NCBI GenBank assembly: GCA_052144935.1
Contig: JBKQPR010000287.1
Location: 1 to 16,936, forward strand
DNA from: JOPF133 sp052144935
GTDB lineage: Bacteria > Acidobacteriota > Terriglobia > Bryobacterales > Bryobacteraceae
Length of the DNA: 16,936 nucleotides
Direction of reading: 5' to 3'
Numbering within the stretch: position 1 is the first letter of the stretch; each line of letters begins with the position of its first letter. Both the position numbers and the translations under genes were made by a program. This document shows positions 12,606-16,936 of the stretch, in pieces. The notes beneath the pieces were generated by a model that did not search any database, was not told the origin of the DNA, and saw nothing but the letters and a program-made list of their open reading frames with translations.

Positions 12606-15600
12606 AATATCGGCTCGATGGATCCTCGGGATTGAGCGAGGGCGAATGGGCGGCGGCGCCCGGCTGCAAAATGGCGTAGATGGAGGGCAGCACCGTCAAC
12701 GTGGCAAAGGTGGAGAGCGCCAGCCCGCCAATCACCGCGCGGCCCAGTGGCGCGGCCTGCGCGCCGCCCTCTCCGAAACCGATCGCCATCGGGACCATGC
12801 CGGCGATCATCGCCGCCGCGGTCATCAACACCGCCCGCAAGCGCCCCGCGGCGCCCTCGCGCGCGGCATCCAAAACAGACCGGCCTTCGCGCCGCGCGGC
12901 TTCCGCGAAGGTCACCAGCAAGATCGAATTAGCCACCGCGATCCCCATCGCCATAATGGCGCCCATGAACGACTGCACATTCAGGCTCGTGCCCGACAAC
13001 TTCAAAATGCCAAGTACTCCGCAAAGCACGGCGGGAATCACCAGCACGATGGCCAGCGCCAGCCGGACGGATTGAAAACTGGCCGCCAGCAGCAGGAAAA
13101 TCACCAGCACCGCCAGCAGCAGGCCCACGCGCAGCCCGGAGAGCGTCTGTTCCAGCGCGGGGATCTCGCCCCGCACTTTCACGCTGACGCCACGCGGCGG
13201 CGCGCCCGCCCCGGCCAGCGCCGGCGCCAACTTTTGAGCCGCCTCCCCCAGAGTCAGCCCGTTGAGATTGGCGGTGAGGCTGACGACGTGCTGGCCGTTG
13301 TAGCGCTCGATCAACCCCGGAATGGTTCCCATCTTAAGGCTGGCGAGATCCCGCAGCTCAGGCTCGCCGCCGCCGCCCCCGCCCTTCATCACCGGAAGCT
13401 CGCCCACCTGCTCCTCGCTCTGGATGCGATCTTGCGGCAGCTCCACCTGGATCTGGAAGGCGTTCCCGGAGGTGGGGTCCCGCCAATAATTCGGCTGCGT
13501 GAATCGGGACGACGAAGTGGCCGGCGCCACCGAGTGAACCACGTCGGACATGGTGAGGCCGAACTGTCCGGCGCGGTCCCGATCCACCGCGATGTCGAGC
13601 GTGGGATAGTTCATCTCCTGGGCGAATTGCAGATCGCGCAGAAACGGCAGGCCGGCCATCCGGACGCGCACCTTCTGCGCGTAGGCGTAATCGTCCTGCA
13701 GGCTCGCGCCCTGCACGGCGACCTCCACCGGCGTGGGCGATCCGAAGCTCATCACCTGGCTGACAATGTCGCCGGCTTCGAAGGAGACTTGCAGTCCCGG
13801 CAGCTCGCGCACCAGGCTGGCGCGCAGTCTTTCGCGCAGAGCCTCGCCGCGCGGGGCATCGGGTTTGAGCGCCACCTGCACCACCGCCTCCTGCGGCCCG
13901 CTGGTGAACAGGTGGATCAAATCCACCGGGTAACTCGAGGGTATCAGGCCCACGAAGTCGCTGGTGATTTCCACGTTGTCCGGGCCGGCTTCGCGCCGGA
14001 TCACATCGAGCGCCCGCAGCACGATGCGCTCGGTTTCCTCCAGCCGCGTTCCCGTGGGCGCCCGCAGGCGGAGCCGCAGCAGCGGCGCGTTGGCGTCGGG
14101 GAAGATCTCCGTCCCGATGCGCGGCAACAACAGATAAATCAACCCAGGCGCCATCACCAGATAGAGAAGAACCAGCGGCCAGCGCAGGCGCAGCACCAGG
14201 CCCAGGTAACTTTCATACCACCGCCGGAAGCGGCGCCCCTCCCCGCGGCGGCCTTCCTTCATCAGCCACACCGAGAATACCGGAACCAGGCTGCTGGAAA
14301 GGAGGTACGACGCCATCATCGAAAACGCCACCGCCAGCGAGAGCGGCACGAACAGTTGCCGGCCGGCCCCCGTCATAAAGAAGGACGGCACGAACACCGC
14401 CAGCACGCAGCACATGGAGAGCAGCCGCGCCATGGCCGTGCGGCTGCACGCTTCCAACACCGCGCGCGCCCGCGAAACGCCCGGCAGCATGCGGGTGTGG
14501 ATGTTTTCGATTTCCACCGTGGCTTCATCCACCAGCACTCCCACCGCCAGCGCCAGGCCGCCCAACGTCATGATGTTGATGGTCTGGCCCGTGAGCCACA
14601 GCAGGATCACCGCGCTGAGCAGCGCGAAGGGAATGTTCAGGACAACGATCAGCGCGCTCCGCCAGTCGCGCAGGAAGATCAGCACCATGAGGCCGGTGAG
14701 CGCCGCGCCCAGCAGCCCTTCGACGACCACGCCGCGCATGGAGTCAGTGACGTAAGGCGATTGATCGAACTCCAGCCGCACGTCCACATCTTCGGGAACC
14801 GCCTTGCGGAAATCCGGCAGCGCCGCTCTCACCGCGTGGATCACCGCCAGCGTGGAAGCGTCCGCCCGCTTGGTCACAGGGATGTAGACGGTCCGCCGCC
14901 CATTCACGTGCGCGTAGGCCGTGACCAGATCGGTGCCGTTTTCGATGGTGCCGATATCCCGCAGATAGACGGCCGCGCCGGAACCCGGGCGAATGGGCGT
15001 GGAGAGCAACTCCGAGAGGTTGCCGCCGAGCGCTGCGTTGGTTCGCGCGATCCGCTCGATCTTGCCGGTCCACATATTTCCCGAGGGCATCACCAGGGTC
15101 CCCTGGCTCACCGCGGCGATGGCTTCGTCGGGCGAGATGCGATATTGCCGCAGCTTGCCGGGATCGAGCGTGATCACGATGGTCCGCTGATTGCCCCCGA
15201 ACGGCGGCGGCGCCGAAACGCCCGGCAGCGTGGCGAACAGCGGGCGCACGCGATTGATGGCGAAGTCCTGCATCTCGCCTTGGGTGCGCGCGGCGCTGCT
15301 GAACACCAGCAGACCGACGGCCACGCTTCCGGCATCGAAGCGTGTGATAAACGGCGGCACCGTTCCCGGCGGCATGAAGGCGCGGGCGCGGTTGACGTAG
15401 CCGACCGTTTCGGCCATCGCCTGGCTCATGTTGGTTCCCTCGTGAAACACCAGCTTCATGAGCGCGGCGCCCTGAATGCTCTTGCTCTCCACGTGGTCGA
15501 TGCCGGTGATGTACAGGAAGTGATACTCGTAGTAGTACGCCAGAAAACCTTCCATCTGCGCCGGGTCCATGCCGCCGTAGGGCTGGCAGACATAAATCAC

Positions 15601-15729
15601 CGGCAGATTGAGGGTGGGGAAAACATCGACCGGCATCCCCTGGATCGCCAGCACACAGCCCAGGCCGATCGCGACCAGCGCAATGACTACGCTGATGGGT
15701 CGTCGGAGTGCAAAGAGAATGAGATTCAT
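12592..15729 (-). CDS. RND-family efflux pump, inner-membrane permease (AcrB/CzcA superfamily)
   Basis: 1045 residues, the usual size, with the typical start MNLILFALRRPISVVIALVA (TM1). Two periplasmic porter regions (about 35-335 and 565-860) follow TM1 and TM7. TM2-6 cover about 335-490, including NIMTLGGLALAVGVLVDEATVEIENI (split: 385-400 and 401-410), the TM4 proton-relay motif; here it reads Asp401-Glu402 where AcrB has Asp-Asp. TM8-12 follow at about 870-1020, with VQSFMGAIMAMGIAVANS in the second repeat and a late GxxLSTFATLTVLPSIY. A Gly-rich loop (GGGGGGEP) lies in the second porter region. The pump expels drugs, metals or small toxins by proton antiport; the substrate cannot be read. 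It overlaps the adaptor start, so the two form an operon led by this gene. A GntR-like palindrome and a TTGACA lie 57-76 nt upstream. Call very sure; substrate class unknown. Confidence 0.95.
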   Translation of the reverse strand: MNLILFALRRPISVVIALVAIGLGCVLAIQGMPVDVFPTLNLPVIYVCQPYGGMDPAQMEGFLAYYYEYHFLYITGIDHVESKSIQGAALMKLVFHEGTNMSQAMAETVGYVNRARAFMPPGTVPPFITRFDAGSVAVGLLVFSSAARTQGEMQDFAINRVRPLFATLPGVSAPPPFGGNQRTIVITLDPGKLRQYRISPDEAIAAVSQGTLVMPSGNMWTGKIERIARTNAALGGNLSELLSTPIRPGSGAAVYLRDIGTIENGTDLVTAYAHVNGRRTVYIPVTKRADASTLAVIHAVRAALPDFRKAVPEDVDVRLEFDQSPYVTDSMRGVVVEGLLGAALTGLMVLIFLRDWRSALIVVLNIPFALLSAVILLWLTGQTINIMTLGGLALAVGVLVDEATVEIENIHTRMLPGVSRARAVLEACSRTAMARLLSMCCVLAVFVPSFFMTGAGRQLFVPLSLAVAFSMMASYLLSSSLVPVFSVWLMKEGRRGEGRRFRRWYESYLGLVLRLRWPLVLLYLVMAPGLIYLLLPRIGTEIFPDANAPLLRLRLRAPTGTRLEETERIVLRALDVIRREAGPDNVEITSDFVGLIPSSYPVDLIHLFTSGPQEAVVQVALKPDAPRGEALRERLRASLVRELPGLQVSFEAGDIVSQVMSFGSPTPVEVAVQGASLQDDYAYAQKVRVRMAGLPFLRDLQFAQEMNYPTLDIAVDRDRAGQFGLTMSDVVHSVAPATSSSRFTQPNYWRDPTSGNAFQIQVELPQDRIQSEEQVGELPVMKGGGGGGEPELRDLASLKMGTIPGLIERYNGQHVVSLTANLNGLTLGEAAQKLAPALAGAGAPPRGVSVKVRGEIPALEQTLSGLRVGLLLAVLVIFLLLAASFQSVRLALAIVLVIPAVLCGVLGILKLSGTSLNVQSFMGAIMAMGIAVANSILLVTFAEAARREGRSVLDAAREGAAGRLRAVLMTAAAMIAGMVPMAIGFGEGGAQAAPLGRAVIGGLALSTFATLTVLPSIYAILQPGAAAHSPSLNPEDPSSRYYEPR

Positions 15730-15793
15730 GCGCTACACGCTACCGGCCGATATAGCCCTTATGGGGGTGCTGGAGAAGGCAAATATGTCAACG

Positions 15794-15805
15794 ATTGTAT
15801 ACAAT
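15794..15805. promoter_or_regulatory. GntR-type operator-like palindrome upstream of the efflux operon
   Basis: ATTGTATACAAT is a perfect 12-bp palindrome matching the TTGT(N)ACAA-type sites bound by many GntR-family repressors. On the minus strand it is followed after 2 nt by a perfect TTGACA (15786-15791), 56 nt ahead of the pump start. No good -10 is found at 16-18 nt from that TTGACA, so the exact promoter is unclear. No GntR gene is in the window. Confidence 0.5.
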
Positions 15806-15810
15806 AATAG

Positions 15811-15826
15811 GCCCGCAGGAGCGGGC
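15811..15826 (-). terminator. possible terminator of the histidine kinase gene
   Basis: On the minus strand GCCCGC-TCCT-GCGGGC is followed by CTATTATT. It lies about 140 nt after the kinase stop and just before the efflux promoter region, separating the two transcription units. Confidence 0.45.
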
Positions 15827-15833
15827 GTGCCAC

Positions 15834-15923
15834 GTCGAGGCAGGCGCCTTCGGCAAACTCTTCACAAAGGTCCTGCGATTCATCGAACTGCCGTTTTCCA
15901 AATTTGGTGACAAGACACGCTGA
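15834..15923 (+). pseudogene. coding-like C-terminal fragment
   Basis: The plus strand reads VEAGAFGKLFTKVLRFIELP then FSKFGDKTR and a TGA (15921-15923). The text looks like a genuine protein end, with no start codon, no Shine-Dalgarno sequence and a hairpin directly upstream. No family is recognised. It may be the trace of a gene lost between the kinase and the efflux operon, or chance. Confidence 0.25.
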
Positions 15924-15962
15924 GTCTAATTCCATGCCAAACGGCCGTCAAGCAGCCACCTG

Positions 15963-16936
15963 CTACGCCACCGGCAGCGTGACCTTGAACGTCGTGCCTT
16001 TTCCCTCCTGGCTGTCCACTTCCAGCGTCCCGCCGTGCTGCTGGACGATGCCGTAGCTGACGCTCAGTCCCAAGCCGGTCCCCTTGCCCACCGGCTTGGT
16101 CGTGAAGAACGGCTCGAGGACCTTGTCCAGGTGTTCCTTCTTGATGCCGCAGCCCGTGTCGGTGACTTCGATGCCGATCCGGCCGTCCTCGGCCGACGTG
16201 GCCAAGAGCAGGGTACCGCCGTTGGGCATGGCCTCGCAGGCGTTGAGCGAGAGATTGATCAACACCTGCTGCAACTGGTTCTTGTCGCCGAGGACCTGGG
16301 GCAAGGGCTCCGCGAGCGCCTCGACGAGCTGGATGTCCTGCATGGCGTCGCGCTTTCCCAAGAGGAGGATCGTCTGCCGCACCAGGTCGTTGATGTTGAC
16401 TTGCGTCTTGACCTGCGGCGTTTCCCGGGCGAAGTCGAGCAGCCCCTTGACGATCTCGCGGGCCCGCTTGGTTTCGCGGATGATCAGATCGAGGTCCTCG
16501 CGGTCCTGGGCATCCAGGTTCTCCTTTTCCCGCAACAGGTCGGCGAAGGCCAGCACGCCGGTCAAGGGATTGTTGATTTCATGAGCCACGCCGGCGGCCA
16601 GGCGGCCCACGGAGGCCAGTTGCTCGCTGCGGCCGACCTGCTGCCGCGTGGCATGTTTGAGCAACTCCTCGCGCTCCTGGACGGCCTGGGCCATGCTGTC
16701 CACTGCGCGGCACAACACGCCCATCTCGCCCGGCGGCAGGATGCCCACCCTTGCGGAAAGATCGCCGCCAATCACCTTCTGGGCCATGGCTGCCACGCGG
16801 CGAATGGGACGCAGCACCAACTCGGTCGTCAGCAATAAAAGCGCCAGGCTGACCAGGGTCGCGCCAATCACCAGCGTCAAGACCACGCCGCTGATTACGT
16901 TGCACTGATGCGAGAAGGGGGCCTGCAGCAGGCCCA
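15963..16936 (-). CDS. sensor histidine kinase (TM-HAMP-HisKA-HATPase), 5' end outside the window
   Basis: The frame is open to the window edge (GLLQAPFSHQCNVISG precedes the GTG at 16886), so at least 323 residues are present and the sensor domain is cut off. Numbering from the GTG at 16886: TM 2-25 (LTLVIGATLVSLALLLL), HAMP about 26-75 (RPIRRVAAMAQKVIGGDLSA), dimerisation/phosphoacceptor domain with His102 in VAHEINNPLTG, then the ATPase domain with N box (INLSLNACEAM), G1 (DTGCGI), F box (FFTTK) and G2 (GTGLGLS). It autophosphorylates and passes the phosphate to a response regulator, which is not in view and may lie upstream beyond the edge. The HEINNPL type is common in NtrB/Che-like kinases of Acidobacteriota and Deltaproteobacteria. 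It is separate from the efflux operon by 233 nt. Confidence 0.93.
   Translation of the reverse strand, partial: GLLQAPFSHQCNVISGVVLTLVIGATLVSLALLLLTTELVLRPIRRVAAMAQKVIGGDLSARVGILPPGEMGVLCRAVDSMAQAVQEREELLKHATRQQVGRSEQLASVGRLAAGVAHEINNPLTGVLAFADLLREKENLDAQDREDLDLIIRETKRAREIVKGLLDFARETPQVKTQVNINDLVRQTILLLGKRDAMQDIQLVEALAEPLPQVLGDKNQLQQVLINLSLNACEAMPNGGTLLLATSAEDGRIGIEVTDTGCGIKKEHLDKVLEPFFTTKPVGKGTGLGLSVSYGIVQQHGGTLEVDSQEGKGTTFKVTLPVA

Noticed and set aside
12520..15807. A 1095-codon open frame on the plus strand
   Set aside because: Antisense to the RND pump; its product is Gln/His/Arg-rich noise, while the minus strand has all RND motifs.

Overview
The window looks like chromosomal DNA from an Acidobacteriota genome, most likely Solibacter/Bryobacter-like. 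This is inferred from the high GC content, the gene families (a Tat-exported mannonate dehydratase-like protein, a secreted M14 peptidase with a glycine-rich tail, and the 'RANAARSTGPRTPQGKARS' family), and several families of GC-rich palindromic intergenic repeats. No rRNA, tRNA or CRISPR array was seen.

Left end (1-2229): a short tandem palindromic repeat, then on the minus strand a Tat-exported mannonate dehydratase-like protein and a complete two-gene toxin-antitoxin module (Phd/VapB-like antitoxin plus PIN-domain VapC toxin, overlapping by 4 nt) with a clear promoter and operator-like inverted repeat.

Middle (about 2300-6005): an accessory patch of small genes, visibly less GC-rich in places than its surroundings. 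It holds a coiled-coil/winged-helix-like protein, a 50-codon ORF for a possible membrane peptide set between two strong hairpins, two small membrane proteins with zinc ribbons (one C-terminal on +, one N-terminal on -), an unknown 80-residue protein, an antitoxin-like protein without a toxin, a two-TM coiled-coil protein behind a perfect 7-bp inverted repeat, and gene debris ending in the C-terminus of an IS1595-type transposase. It reads as a place that gathers and loses small mobile or defence-type cassettes.

Right of this: a gene of a repeat-rich acidobacterial family broken by a 2-nt GC slippage (6192-7099), then a 1040-residue secreted M14 metallopeptidase (7135-10257). From 10413 to the end everything runs on the minus strand: fabI (enoyl-ACP reductase), an RND efflux adaptor, an RND inner-membrane pump and the 3' part of a sensor histidine kinase. 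Pump and adaptor overlap and form an operon. The adaptor's 5' end is built from repeat DNA, so its true start is uncertain. A GntR-like palindrome lies upstream of the pump.

A recurring theme is promoter geometry: for five genes on both strands (at 1287, 2194, 2468, 4502 and 11180) a -35/-10 pair lies so close to the start codon that the mRNA would be leaderless or nearly so; a sixth (4986) has a -10-like hexamer at the same distance but no acceptable -35.
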